DNA of 64,000 bases from Diphasiastrum complanatum (GCA_029204225.1 CM055096.1:74549148-74613147), one strand, 5' to 3'; counted from the stretch's first letter, positions 33,966 through 45,732 are shown. Notes: generated by a model not told the origin, from the letters alone. Program-made: numbers and translations.

Positions 33966-34713
33966 TGTTAGAATTCTATGCTCAAGACCAAATCCATTTA
34001 GTAATGAACATCCTGAAATTTTCTGTCAAAGTCTGACAATGACAAATTGACTCCACCCGACTTGTCGACTTCAACTTCTCTATGTATATAATCAATGTTA
34101 ACCCGACATATCGAAGCACCCGACACATCGAAGTGCCCGATACATCGAAGTGCTCGACACATCAAAGTGCCCAACACATCGAAGTGTCCGACATATCAAT
34201 CCATGAACTGTCAGACGACTTCAAGTACATCACTGACAGTCCACCTAATTTGTACATACATTTACAGTTAGAAAGATGGACATCTAATGCATAATGGCTA
34301 CAATAAATTATTTAGTTAGATTTTTATGCTCCCAATGCACTGAGCACTAAGCACTGACATGCAATCACCAATGTATAGCATCAATGTTATGGCCATATTC
34401 GGTTAAGGACCTGGAATAGTCCTAATATGGTAGACCGGCCCTCTGGTATTCGAGATTGTTGGTCACGTCCTAGTCTAATTCCATGTCAAGGCCAGTTTAT
34501 GACTAATAATCTTGATAGGATCCAGACACTCTAATTGAGCCATATGGAGTATTGCATGCCTATGTGACGAATCTAGGCAAGAGGACTGCATGAAGAGATG
34601 TGATATATTTATAGTCGACCTGCATGGGAGTTGCACGGTTTCATGCACAAGACTCTACTCTCTATATAATGAGATAGGTATTCTCCCATCACCATATTGG
34701 GTTTAGGCTAACA
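33966..34713 (+). repeat. 3' LTR of the decayed copia element
   Basis: 748 bp starting TGTTAGAATTC and ending TTAGGCTAACA, with inverted ends TGTTAG/CTAACA. A TATATTTATA at 34604-34613 may be the promoter. It contains a 17-bp minisatellite (34103-34198). Confidence 0.82.
34103..34198 (+). repeat. 17-bp minisatellite inside an LTR
   Basis: Five to six units of CCGACACATCGAAGTGC with one or two changes each. It lies in the upstream part of the LTR. Confidence 0.9.
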
Positions 34714-34847
34714 GTTAATTTCTCTCTTCTACTCTAACTTCACATGGCATGGCTTGGGGGCTAGATCCAAGTTTTTGATCTAGGATTGGTTGGGTGGTTT
34801 GGCTCCATAGTCTCTCCTATTGTGTTCTCCTATCCTCATCTTAGGGG

Positions 34848-35618
34848 TTATCCTTTGCATTGGTAAAAATATTTGTACTTGGACTTGTATTTGATCTTGC
34901 CCTTTGAGCTTGAAGCCTCATCCTCCTCCTTGGTCTCCTTGAAGTGCTTCTTCTTGCCATTGGTCTTCTTCTTGCCTTTGAATGAGCAATTAGCTTTCTC
35001 ATCACCATCCTGCAGAGAAATAGCATTCATTCTTGCATTGGTATGCATCATCCTACACTCTTCAGCCACTAATACACTATGAAGCTTTTCTATAATGGGC
35101 AAAGTGTCTTGGATTGCAAAGCTTTGGACCAAATTTGAAAAGTCACTCCCTAGACCATTAAGGACAATCTGAACAAGCTCACCATCTTGAATCTTCTCTC
35201 CAACGGAAGCTAACTTCCTATTGAGAGACTTGATTTTGAGCACATAATGTTGTGTACTCTCATCACTCCTCTTCATGCTTTGTAGAATCTGATTCATAAG
35301 CATGAGAACCCTCAAAGTGTTACTAGACTCATAGATAGATTTTAAAGATTTCCAAGCCTCTTTAGAACTTTTACATGATGGTACTTCCCTCAAAAGATCA
35401 TTGCTTACATTCATCTTAATACAGTGAAGTGAAAGCCTAGACCTCTTCTTGTATCTCACTAATTCCTGTGCACCTAGAGGTTCATCTTTATCATCTATTA
35501 GAAACTCATAAAGATCCTGGAGCACCATGAGTGACTCCATCCTCACTTTCCAAATAGCATAATTGGTAGAATTTAACCTCTCACTAGCTTCTAGAAGGTA
35601 GGCTCCCACCGATCCCAT
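34848..35618 (-). pseudogene. Copia gag, truncated after 256 codons
   Basis: An open frame beginning MGSVGAYLLEASERLNSTNY, the classic copia gag opening, with conserved gag blocks LHCIKMNVSNDLLREV, EAWKSLKSIYESS and LVQIVLNGLGSDFSNLV. A Lys-rich stretch follows, and the frame stops just where the CCHC knuckle should begin (YFYQCKG). There is no protease or later domain. About 0.6 kb to the right are its leader, primer site and 5' LTR. The gag part itself has no internal stop. Confidence 0.88.
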
Positions 35619-36236
35619 CTTACTAGTGAAATTCTACACACAAGATATAGATTTGGTTGAACTTGAAACTCACAAAGGTTTCCTACTTGTAGTGTTTCAC
35701 TCAACTTTGATTCCTAATCCAACAAATGGACTTGTAATCACAGTTCTATCACTCCCTCACAAAGCTGGAATGAAGATAAGATGAAATGAAAACTACTCTC
35801 AAGCAAATCTTTCCAATCTTGGCTATTTTTGGACAATAAAATGACTCTATCTCTCTCTATCACTTTGTACTTTCAAGACCTGGCCTCCACTTTAAGAAGG
35901 TCTGAATTCAGCCTAGATTAATTAGTTCTCATGAATAAAATTCAAAACTAATTAATGGCAAGTGATCTTGGTAGCTTATTCTAGGATTTGCACCAAAAAT
36001 TACATCAAACTGACACCAAATGAAATTATAGTGATCCAATGAATTTAGGGGCTTAAATGATGGTTCAGAGTTGCCTACACGTGTGAATAGTACGGATTTT
36101 GATCTACAAAAAGTTTGGAATCAAATCCCCTCACCAATTCCACGATACCAGCTCATCCTTCCAATACTAGCTTTTTGCACCAAAAACCTGCTAAAACTAG
36201 ATTAGTTTCAAACACTGATCAATAGCCTTGTACTTG
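35619..36236 (-). other. 5' leader of the truncated copia element
   Basis: Non-coding sequence between the primer site and the gag ATG. It carries CACGTG at 36078-36083 in the context TACACGTGTGAA. Confidence 0.6.
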
Positions 36237-36248
36237 GATCTGATACCA
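36237..36248 (-). promoter_or_regulatory. Primer binding site
   Basis: The minus strand reads TGGTATCAGATC (one change from the usual TGGTATCAGAGC) and directly abuts the LTR. Confidence 0.87.
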
Positions 36249-36938
36249 TGTGAAAAGTACAGTACTAAGAACCATAAATGTATCTTTGAATGATCCAAAG
36301 GTTTATTGTGTATTTGTTAAATAATCTATCAAATACTAGTCATTAGAAAACAAGATCTAGTTTAGCAGCTTGATAGAAAGTAAGTAGAGGCAATCAGATC
36401 ATTGATCATAAACTGAAATCCGGCTTCACATGTGTGAAAATGAGGTTGTAGTAAGGCCTGTAGATAGAGTTTAAAGTGTGCCAAAGCTTAGTTACATTGG
36501 AATCAATCACAATCACCATACATAGAGAGAAAATCTGAGTTTCTCCTTGAGGGTCCAAAAAGTTTCTATCTTCTCACTACGGAGAATGGGAATACATAGT
36601 AAAAGACACTTCCTTTGCAAAGTTAGGTCAAAATCCAGGATGTAATAAGGAAGTATACTCAACTTTTTTTGTCCTAATGTGAAACCCTAGCCTAGATCCA
36701 AGAGTCATGCCTGGTAGGTGCATGGTAGGTACAAATCTCATCATAAATCAAGGTCTAGATCTCACAAAGTAGGAGTCACTACCAAATGGACACAACCACT
36801 CTTCTTGACTCGTGGTAACCTACCTTAGGGGTGGATTTACAAGTGGCACTTTGGCCATTCAAGTGACTAACAAAAATTATTGACAAAATGTACAATATTC
36901 TACATGGCTAGATTTGCCAATGTAGGCAAATTTTCACA
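36249..36938 (-). repeat. 5' LTR of the truncated copia element
   Basis: 690 bp starting TGTGAAAAGTAC and ending GGCAAATTTTCACA. It is the same family as the solo LTR at 29626-31012. It contains TTCACATGTGTGAA at 36425-36438. Confidence 0.87.
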
Positions 36939-37740
36939 GGAGGATGGAGCGCGGTCGACTGTTCGAAATATTGCATGCAGCTGACATGGATTTTGTTTGG
37001 CAGCGACGATGCTTGATTCGGGTCTAATTTGTGCACCCATTATGGATGTGAAGGAGGGTTCGATGTAGCTTTCTCATTCCCTTTTGGAGCTCGAGATTAG
37101 GGTTTGCAGGGGGAGGGTCATGGGTTTTTTTTTTTTTTAAATTTTGTAAGTTTTTTTGTATGCCTTTGTGCATGGGTTTTTTTAAGGTAGTTTGGTGCAT
37201 GAGAATGGTCAACATTTGGGCTAATTGCTTAGTTGTCAGCATCAATATTGATTGCATGCCTTTTTAAAAAAAAAAAGATTATTGCTTTTTGCATTGGCGA
37301 GAAGACATTGCATTAGGGCTTTAATTTTTTGGTAATCTGAATAAACCTTCATGGGTTTAATGAGGTATTGAACTGTTTTACATATGAAGAGAGCCTATGA
37401 TTGGGAATGGGTATTCCATCATTGGTTACTTTCCAGTAAATACATGAGAAACGGTTAAGTTTAACTATGAATCACCAGACAAAAAACTTACATCGATTTT
37501 GGAAGACGATTTTCGGGAATCTGACTGAATAGATGAGGGAGAATGAATTAATGATTCTCTAGGCCATATCCAAGAATGAGATGGACGATATAAATTTTTG
37601 CTATCCTAATAGGCTGGCTATGAATTTGGTTCATAGATTTAGGATTGACAGCAAGATCTTCATTCCTTTTTCCAAGACAGAACCCGGTTCAAGAAAATTT
37701 TAATTTTTTGGTACTGTGCTTGGTGGTGACTAAACTTGGG
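36939..37740. other. Intergenic DNA, nothing recognised
   Basis: T-rich runs near 37126-37138 and A-rich near 37267. No domain or repeat terminus is visible. Confidence 0.3.
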
Positions 37741-37988
37741 ATGCATGTGTTCTTCCCAAGCAATCCTACTTTTCATGCAAGGAGCAAGTATATTGAAGTG
37801 GCTTGTCATTTTGTGAGAGAACAAATCATGGCAAAGGAGGTGGAGCTTCAACATGTTTCTTCAAGGGAGTGTGTGGCTGATATCTTCACCAAAGGATTGG
37901 GAAAGAATTGTTTATGAAACATAGAACCTCACTTGGAGTTCTATCTATATCTATGGTAAAACTAGTTGAAGAGGGAGTGTGAAAAATT
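37741..37988 (+). pseudogene. Copia RNase H tail plus 11 bp of LTR
   Basis: It encodes NPTFHARSKYIEVACHF and ECVADIFTKGLGK, closely matching the C-terminus of the intact copia protein. After a frameshift it reaches the polypurine tract GAAGAGGGAG (37968-37977) and the LTR start TGTGAAAAATT (37978-37988). The LTR is then cut, and another copia fragment follows. Confidence 0.87.
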
Positions 37989-38266
37989 TTACCACTACAA
38001 CAAAAGAGCTATTATGGATCAAAAGGCTACTTATGGAGCTGAAAGTCATGAGTCTAGATGCTGTTCCAACTCTCTACAATGACAACATTTCAGCCCAACA
38101 CTTTGCAACCAATCCAATCTTCCATGCAAGGTCAAAACATATTGAGATCTCTCATCATTCTGTGAGAGAGAAGGTGCAATCAAAGGAGATATCTTTGGAG
38201 CATGTGGCAAGTAGTGAATATATTGCTGATATCCTCACTAAACCACTTCAAGAGCTACATTTGTGA
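37989..38266 (+). pseudogene. Second copia RNase H tail
   Basis: An open frame with TTTKELLWIKRLLMELK, LYNDNISAQHFATNP, FHARSKHIEISHH and YIADILTKPLQELHL, the last part of copia RNase H, ending at a stop at 38264-38266. It is a different family from the fragment it is fused to. Confidence 0.87.
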
Positions 38267-38323
38267 AGTTATGATCAGCCCTAGGATTCATAAGCAAGTC
38301 TATGTTATCTTCAAACTAGTTGT

Positions 38324-38332
38324 GAGGAGGAG
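38324..38332 (+). promoter_or_regulatory. Polypurine tract
   Basis: GAGGAGGAG precedes the LTR start TGTTAAATATAC at 38333. Confidence 0.75.
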
Positions 38333-39050
38333 TGTTAAATATACACAAGCTATAGCTAGTTTGCACAATTACCACTTGTAAATGACTTTGAGGCCATGTT
38401 GTGGGATGTCACACGTGCCAAAAGCATAGGATACCTTATTCTAAGTCAAATAATTAACCTAGCTTTGGAATGGTACCTTTGGGATATGTCCAAAGAGTGC
38501 ATAGATAGGGTAGAGAAAAAGTAAGAGCTAAAAATAGCATTTTTCTCATTGGTTTTGGATATTGAGGTATTGACCCTAAATAGGGTGGATCAAGTGGATC
38601 TTAAGATTAGATGTTAGGGTTAGGTTATGATGATTACATAGAAGCCCTAATATGCTCAGCTAATATGTGATGAGATTTCCATTCAATTATGAGCAAAATC
38701 GAGATTTTCCTTCTTGACTAGTTTGAGTCTATGATTTGATTGATGAATGCTATTGGCATATGATTTTTTGTGATGATTGAATGAGTTTGGAGTTGTAGGT
38801 ACAGTACATAAGCAGCAGCAGGCCGCCGTATTTTCACACATGTGAAGAGTTTTGGAGCTAATACATGGAGTTCAAGCCAAGATAAGCTAGGAATCAATGC
38901 ATTGATTAGTAATCTAGCCTAGGTCTTGTTTGGATCTTAAGTAGGTGCTTTCTCCGTCATTTCTAGGATCAAATGGGTTTATTTTGCCGCATTTTTATTA
39001 TTTTGGATCGGATTTTTTCATAGGAACTACATACATATATCTACTGTAGC
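38333..39050 (+). repeat. 3' LTR remnant (right edge uncertain)
   Basis: It starts TGTTAAATATACACAAGC after the polypurine tract. TTCACACATGTGAA lies at 38833-38846. I could not find a convincing CA terminus, so the right border is a guess. No gene is seen to 39578. Confidence 0.5.
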
Positions 39051-39578
39051 AATCTTAGACCATTACTTGAGGCCTAGGTCATCATCCCAGATGTGGGGAG
39101 GTAGTCTCTCTCAATGTGACTACGAGAGTAACTCGATTGGGGGTTTGGGGCAAAGCCCGCAAGCCAAATTTATACTCCTATTTTACTACAGTATATTTAA
39201 TACTTTAGGGTTCAGGATTTATGAGCCATACAATCAATTTCATTGTATTTAGTCACATCAAAGTAGAGAAGAACATGGTGTGGATCTTAGTTTTTCTAGC
39301 TTACCAGTTTGTAGTACCAAATTGCTATAAGCAGGTTATTACTTTGTTAATCTAGGAACATCATGTTGTTTGTCGTTGAGTTTTCTTCCAAAAGTATTTC
39401 CCAAGATAAATCATTGTGCTCATGTGAATGTCTCTATCTATGTATGATTTTTTGCACTTAGTCTATATATATTTAATCTAGTATTGCTTCTCTATATATT
39501 TCTCGGTTTTGTGGTAGACCATTTGCTAAGTGGAAACACTAGATAGTGAATCTTGTGTGCAAAGAATATAGGAGTTAT

Positions 39579-39700
39579 TTGCCATGTTAGGAGCAAACAC
39601 ATTAAAATTTCCCATCAATTCATTAGGAAAAAAGCTATGCTAAAGTGGCATGTTTTTTCAAGAGAATGGTTGATAGTATTTTGTACCAAGTTAGGACCTT
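39579..39700 (+). pseudogene. Tiny copia RNase H relic
   Basis: About 40 codons read CHVRSKHIKISHQFIRKKAM, matching the FHARSKHIEI block of copia RNase H. No other part is attached. Confidence 0.65.
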
Positions 39701-40411
39701 CTTGAAAAACATAGGTTATCCCTTGAGGTCAAAAAGAGATTAATGTCTGATGGTGTTGCCAAGTTGCGGATGTATTACAAGAATGTAAAAAATAAGATAA
39801 ATGCCAACTTTGGTGGTTTAGGCCAAATATGGAGGAATTCATGCTTTGGCCACTCCCACAAGTGTGGAAAAGGCTCTAGAAGAGTCCCAAAGCCATGGAG
39901 TAGTGCCCATCAACTAGAGGTATCCGGTTGCCAGAGATTGAGAGTCTCTCGGAGGGTAGGGAGGAGCACCCTCTCCCAAGCAAAAAAATAGAGATTTTGG
40001 CAACAACAAATCTGCTGCAGGTCACCAACAGGTTAGTATGGTGTGCAGCTCCTCTAAAATCATGGTGCACACTACGCAGCTCCTCCAGAATCCCCGTGAA
40101 GGGTGTGCCCCTGTTTGTGAGAAATTTGTGCTGTCTTGTAGATTACGTGGGGGGGAAGGCCCTCGCCCGAGGGCGGGGGCCCGAGGGCAGGCCCTGACCA
40201 GCAAGGAAGGCCCGAGGACTTCGGGCCTTCCCCTGCGTAATGCCATGGTGCGAAGGTTTTTTTTTTTTTGGTTGTACGTACGGTACAGCCACGGCCGTAC
40301 GTGTGGACAATTTTCTTTTTTTTTTTCGATTTTTTGGGGCAAATATTTTTACATTTGTGGTGGAATGTGAATGTGCATAGCCAATGACGGGCTGTCACAT
40401 AGCACATGCAC
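39701..40411. other. Intergenic DNA with a GC-rich patch
   Basis: No gene recognised. A G/C-rich, self-complementary patch at about 40145-40235 (GGCCCTCGCCCGAGGGC) is followed by a T-run and the palindrome-rich GTACGTACGGTAC. Overlapping frames on both strands arise from the GC bias. Confidence 0.35.
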
Positions 40412-40501
40412 ATTCCAACGGAGAGAGGAGAGAGAACGTGCATTCCGTTAGAGAGAGGAGAAAGAACGTGCATTTCACCGGAGAGAGGAGAGAGAACGTG
40501 C
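40412..40501 (+). repeat. 30-bp tandem repeat, three copies
   Basis: Units 40412-40441, 40442-40471 and 40472-40501 share GAGAGAGGAGAGAGAACGTGC with changes near the start. It lies about 280 bp upstream of the RPS2 promoter boxes. Confidence 0.9.
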
Positions 40502-40776
40502 ATTCATAGAGAGCGAATGACAGATTCCTAGGAGAGAGAAAATTGGATGAACATTATGCTCCTTAAGGTGATCCCAAAATACAAAGGACACCTGAGCACA
40601 AGGCATTACATCTACCTGAAGAGTCAGTGACTTGCTCCTCCGAGTCACACTTGAAACCTGTATTCCTCCTATTGTTTAGCTCCTAAAAGGCATTTTTTCA
40701 TAGGCCCTTCTTTGAGAAGGAAAGACTCTTCAAGCTTCCGAATATTTTGACCAGACGAACTAAAGGGCTTCTTCCG

Positions 40777-40788
40777 GCCCATGGGCCC
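40777..40788 (+). promoter_or_regulatory. Palindromic site II box of the RPS2 promoter
   Basis: GGCCCATGGGCC contains TGGGCC on both strands. TGGGCY site II boxes are known promoter elements of plant ribosomal protein and cell-growth genes. It lies about 170 bp upstream of the RPS2 ATG. Confidence 0.75.
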
Positions 40789-40827
40789 TGCTCTAAACTC
40801 TAAACACAAAATTGATCACAGTGACGA

Positions 40828-40843
40828 AAGCCCTAGCCCTAGC
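40828..40843 (+). promoter_or_regulatory. Telo-box-like repeat in the RPS2 leader/promoter
   Basis: AAGCCCTAGCCCTAGC resembles the AAACCCTA telo-box that often accompanies site II boxes in plant ribosomal protein genes. Pyrimidine-rich sequence follows (TTCTTCTGCATTCTTCTC), a plausible start region. Confidence 0.5.
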
Positions 40844-40960
40844 AAAGCATCCTTGCTCGTGTTCTTCTGCATTCTTCTCGGCGCCCCTGCCTTTCTACCT
40901 TTGATTGATCGATCGATCGTTTCATCCATCCGTCGTTGCGAGAGACTGCTTGTCGAGGCT

Positions 40961-42155
40961 ATGGCGGAGAGGGGAGGAGAGAGGGGGGGCTTCGGAAGAG
41001 GCTTTGGACGTGGCCGCGGCGGAGATAGAGGGCGAGGTGATCGTCGCGGAGGCCGTAGAGGCCCAAGGAGAGAAGAAGAAGAGAAATGGGTGCCGGTGAC
41101 GAAGCTGGGCCGGCTTGTGAAGGATGGAAAGATCAGATCCCTGGAGCAGATCTATCTCTTCTCTCTTCCCATCAAAGAACACCAGATCGTGGAGTTTTTC
41201 CTGGGCCCCGCTCTCAAAGATGAGGTTATGAAGATCATGCCTGTGCAGAAACAGACCCGGGCTGGACAGCGAACACGCTTTAAAGCTTTTGTTGTGGTTG
41301 GAGATAACAATGGTCATGTTGGGCTTGGTGTAAAGTGTAGCAAGGAGGTAGCAACAGCCATTCGTGGTGGCATTATTCTTGCGAAGCTTTCTGTCATACC
41401 TGTAAGAAGGGGCTATTGGGGTAATAAGATCGGAAAGCCTCACACTGTTCCATGCAAGGTTACTGGAAAGTGTGGTTCTGTGACTGTGAGGCTTGTCCCT
41501 GCCCCTCGTGGATCGGGAATTGTGGCTGCTCGAGTGCCCAAAAAGGTTTTGCAATTTGCAGGCATCGAGGACGTATTCACATCTTCACGTGGCTCAACTA
41601 AAACCTTGGGAAACTTTGTGAAGGTTTCTGAACGAAGTTTTTCATCCCTTTGCTGCATTTTATCAAATATGGTTTTCTTTTGATGGTTCTTTTTCTTCTC
41701 ATATGCCTTTGTACGGTATGCGCATTGTATTTAGGAAATTTTTTCTTCTGGTTGCTGCTCTACTTTATTTTGCGGTGCTAAGCATTACTCTGTCAGAACC
41801 ATAGAATGCTCTACTTGAAGCATTTCAACAAAAATAGTGCCTTTGAGAAATCTGAAAACAAGTTAGAGCTGTCTTTCTTCATGCATGTTCGTTTGCACCG
41901 ATTTCTGATTTCCAATATTACAGTTGTCCCGTCATCTTTTTATAAAAATTCCCACGTAATTGTTTCTCAATTACTCTGCAGGCAACTTTTGAATGCTTGT
42001 TGAAGACATACGGTTTCTTAACTCCAGATTTATGGCGAGAGACACGCTTTTTGAAGTCACCTTTTCAAGAATTCACTGATGTTCTTGCCAAACCTACTAA
42101 GATCAGTGTGCTTGAAGATGTGGAGAAGACACAGTTTATTGAGAACGCTTTCTAA
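40961..42155 (+). CDS. RPS2: 40S ribosomal protein S2 (uS5), two exons
   Basis: A component of the small cytosolic ribosomal subunit that acts in decoding fidelity and mRNA entry. Exon 1 is 40961-41623, a 358-bp GT-AG intron follows (41624-41981), and exon 2 is 41982-42155, giving 278 residues, normal for plants. Residues 1-37 are an Arg-Gly-rich tail; the S5 N-terminal domain (about 86-152) has [20 protein letters not shown]; the S5 C-terminal domain (about 170-240) has [14 protein letters not shown]. Splicing is in phase 0 and joins NFVK to [19 protein letters not shown] is chosen as start because it matches the family; an in-frame ATG 60 codons upstream lies inside the site II promoter box and is unlikely to be used. 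The C-terminus ([10 protein letters not shown]) is unlike flowering plants. No defect is visible, and it is a single complete gene amid retroelements. Confidence 0.97.
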
Positions 42156-43523
42156 TATGTTAGTGAATTTTTTGAAGGATTACAGTTTTGTATCTGGCAG
42201 GAGAGGGTCATCTCCGTCCATCATAGAGAGCAGAGACTTCCTACATTACTTGTAGAAGTCCTTATATATTAGAGATGTATTAGAATCGCATGTAGAAATC
42301 TTTAGTACATAGTCATGAAGGTTGGATTCTGAAAGGAGCTGCAGTGAAGTTCCTTAAGAGGGCAGTTTTGAATTTGCAGACCGTATCAAAGCTTACATGT
42401 CATTGCACCTTGGGACAAAGCTCTGCTTGTGTGTTTCTTGCTGTCTATTACCACTTTATCTTCTTCAAGTCTTTTGTGATTTTAATCGCATCCTCTTCTT
42501 CTTAATGGGCACTTGAAATGTTTTTTTTTTTTCATAAGCGCTTTCAAACTTTTTGTTGATTATATTTGCACAATCAATATTAATGCACATGTTTTTAGAT
42601 TTTGAGACTCTTTTTTCAATGGATGCTGATATGAGTTCTTTGATTGTTTTGGATGAAGTTCTTGCATAAGACTTGGCCTTTTCTTGTACTTTCATAAAAT
42701 TGGGGTCGCAGACGGTTGCCATATATATTTCCTAATGCATGTACTGAGATCGGGTAGAAAGCGCAATTATGGCTTGCTCTCGGGTAGAGAGAATACAATA
42801 TCAAGTTCTCGATTAGAGAGAGAATGTAGAAAATAATCTAATTGTTGGAAATCACAATCTCCAAATCTCTCATCAAGAAAATAAGTGTGGACTCAATCTC
42901 TCTCTCACTAGCACGAGATCCATGAAGAGTGGCAATGGAGCTCAATGATTGGACCTCTCTAAATTCACCTCTTACTTTGATTGGACCACTTACATGCCAC
43001 CTCTTACATTGATTGGACCATTTTTGTGCATCTAACATTATGATTGTTCCAAGTTAACAAATGAAATCAAGAGGTGCAATGTCACTAGCCCTCTACCATC
43101 AAGCCAAGTGTAAGAAACCTATTACGAGCTAATCCAAGTTTAAATTTGGCCTAATCACTTAATCACAAGTGTAAAATGAGTGGTTTTGATAGAGGATTTC
43201 CAAACTTCAAGATAGATGACTTTTACAATTTTCACATGAGCGTACTAAATGTAATGCCAAAGAGCTTTCTTGAAGGTGTTTGTGGTTCATGTGCCTAAAA
43301 CCACATGAGAGCTTTGATCATGTTTTAAAATAGGCCCTATCTTGTGAACGATCAATAATGATGAATAATGATATCTTACTTTGCTTAATTTGGTATAGTT
43401 TTGGTACATTTTATCCACCTTTCCATTTTTGCTTAGTTTCTTTTATTTCTTACATTTTCATGTTTATTTGATATTCTTGAATGGATTAGATGTTTGAATG
43501 CTAAGATTGGCAAATAAAATATT
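42156..43523. other. RPS2 3' flank, then possible copia LTR sequence
   Basis: The first few hundred bases are probably the RPS2 3' untranslated region; no clear AATAAA was found near the stop. From about 42730, GGGTAGAGAGAGAA-like words resemble the LTR at 45021-45732, so this may be a plus-strand LTR whose right end is the primer-like site at 43524. Its borders are not clear. Confidence 0.35.
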
Positions 43524-43535
43524 TGGTATCAGAGC
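43524..43535 (+). promoter_or_regulatory. Primer-binding-site-like motif (plus strand)
   Basis: TGGTATCAGAGC matches the initiator tRNA-Met primer site, but the preceding bases (AAATATT) are not a normal LTR end. It suggests a plus-strand copia leader here, with a decayed LTR to the left. Confidence 0.5.
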
Positions 43536-45010
43536 ATTAGATCCCTTTTTTATTAGATTTGGTGGTTTTTTAAAAGTATGGTGGAGTTTTCTTCACTAGT
43601 TTTCTTGTTTTATAATTTTCAGAATGTTTTGATTCACTATCTTACCTATCAATGTTCATTTTTTCTATGATTTTTTATTTTAGATCAATAGCTCTTCTTC
43701 TTAGCTTTTTGAAGGTATTGAGTTTTCTTGATTTGGAGCTATAATGATCAAATTATGACCATTTTAGTGATTTTGCTCCAATTTTAGTTAGCTATATTAT
43801 TAATATTTATATATTTAAAACGTTTTTATTTTATTTATATCTAAGAAAAACTACGTTAAGTAGAAGTCTGATATCAAGGTTTCTATTGGTCCACATGGCT
43901 ATGAAAATGAGAAAAAAAATAAAAAGGCATTTTTTTCAGAGGCCCTCGTCAATCTCTAAGTTTCTCGAATGCACGTTTTCAGAGGTGTAATGATGCTGTC
44001 CTAAGGTTGTCATGAAGTTTGGTTAGGATTAGACACCATTAGAGATCTTAAAAAGTAAAAAAATAATGTATTTTTAGGGACTTTTGTGCACGAATAGCTC
44101 TCATATGGTGGTTTGAATGTATTGGATCTTGTTACAAGATGAAAGATATGATGGACTTCCTCTGATTTGAGCTATCATGCATCCAATTTGGCTGTGTGAG
44201 ACTTAGCACCATTATGTTGAAGTTTTGCTTTTTGAAAGAGTTCAAAAATGCATTTTTTGCATGATCTAAGCTTATGATTGTTTGCTAAACCTGATAGAAG
44301 TCTCTATGCCTCTCTAATAAACCTTAAAAGAGTGCTTGTAACCTCTGATTGGATGCTCTATGGGCTTGATGATATCACCTTGTAGAAGTGCATCCTCCTA
44401 CTTGAATATGGATTAGTTACAGCTCACATGTGTGAGGCCTACGTGGAAGGGTGACATGGCAAGTGCCTTGTAGACCTACTCTCCCTCCGTACTATGCTTT
44501 ATAGCGACCAATTTGGTGTCTTGTAGAGAAAGTTATGGCTATCAGAAGTTTGATAATTTTTGAACTAAAATTTAAAATTTTTTGTAATGTTCTGATGCAT
44601 GCATGCATGTAACTCAGTTTGGTGCTTTTCTGTTGTTGATAATGTATGGATAGACCTACATGCATGTTTGGATACATGGTACATGCAATCTCAATAGATT
44701 GATAAGAGAAATTTCATGCATGATGTTATTTTTAGCAAATCTAGTTCAAAAAGCTGATCTCCTAGTTTCTAGGCAATTTATGTTAAAATGAGAGAAATAG
44801 CACTCATTAATGAGGGCTGATTTCACATGTGTGAGCTCTCTGTTCGTACAGAGCTCCGCTGGATCAGATCAGTCTTGATTTGATCCACTTATGATTTACA
44901 GATAGCTTGTCTTTCAGCGAGTTTGAATCCCTCTCCCAAATCCGAGTTCCTACAAGCAAAAAACACTGATGATCTGATGTATACACTCTCACCTCTTCAA
45001 AGCATGAAGT
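43536..45010. other. Copia leader-like DNA without coding capacity
   Basis: It lies between two outward-lying LTR-like regions: a plus-strand primer site at the left edge and a degenerate minus-strand one at the right. CTCACATGTGTGAG (44423) and TTCACATGTGTGAG (44822) copies of the shared palindrome occur. No frame with a known domain is seen. Confidence 0.4.
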
Positions 45011-45732
45011 TCTGATACTATGTGAAGTTTTTAGCACGTGTGAACTTCACCACACATCCTACAGGATCTTACTGAGGTGTTGTGATTGCACAAGATTGAT
45101 CAAAGAACAGTATACTTGAAAAATCTAAGGCAAAAGCACAATGGCATACATCTGATGAAAAAATCTAACTCCTCACTATGAGAAATGAATGTCAGAAATA
45201 ATTCTAAGTGTTCAGTATGGGAAAAAGAGGCTGTTCTCAGGTAGAGAGAGAAAATCAAGCATAGAAAACTCGGGTAGAAAGAGAATGAGTCCAAAACACC
45301 AAAATCTCAATATTCACAATATGGCAAAACATGCCTAGCTTTCCCTACATGAGAGAGACTCGAATTCTTATAGTGGAGTTGCATGGAAAGTCCACTTAAC
45401 TAAACTAATTCACCTATCAAAGATCCACATGTGTATTGCATGTACTGCATGTCAACTCATAAAACTGCCTAAGCATGTGTAGATTACATAAATTACTTTG
45501 CATGTTGCATGCACTGATTGGAGTGGCTTGCATGCATACAGTATGACTTTGCATGTTATCTAAACTACTGCATGTCATCAAAATTGAACCTATCTAACTC
45601 AAATCCGAGCTACACTAGAAGGATATGTGCTCAATTCACACTCCTTTTATGTACAACATGAAATTTATGAAAATCACCATGGACATGGTCCCAAACTCGA
45701 GATAGGAAGATAATATTTTAATAATCTTCACA
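45011..45732 (-). repeat. Copia 5' LTR with degenerate primer site
   Basis: The LTR is 45021-45732: it starts TGTGAAGTTTTTAGC and ends TAATCTTCACA. The ten bases before it (45011-45020) read TAGTATCAGA on the minus strand, one change from the usual primer site. No gag remains to its left. The pol fragment to its right belongs to another element on the plus strand. Confidence 0.72.

Noticed and set aside
40022-40503. Overlapping frames on both strands near a GC-rich patch
   Set aside because: Open on both strands because of base composition and a 30-bp tandem repeat; no domain.
40781-40960. Sixty-residue N-terminal extension of RPS2
   Set aside because: The ATG sits inside the site II promoter box, and MAERGG at 40961 matches the family start.
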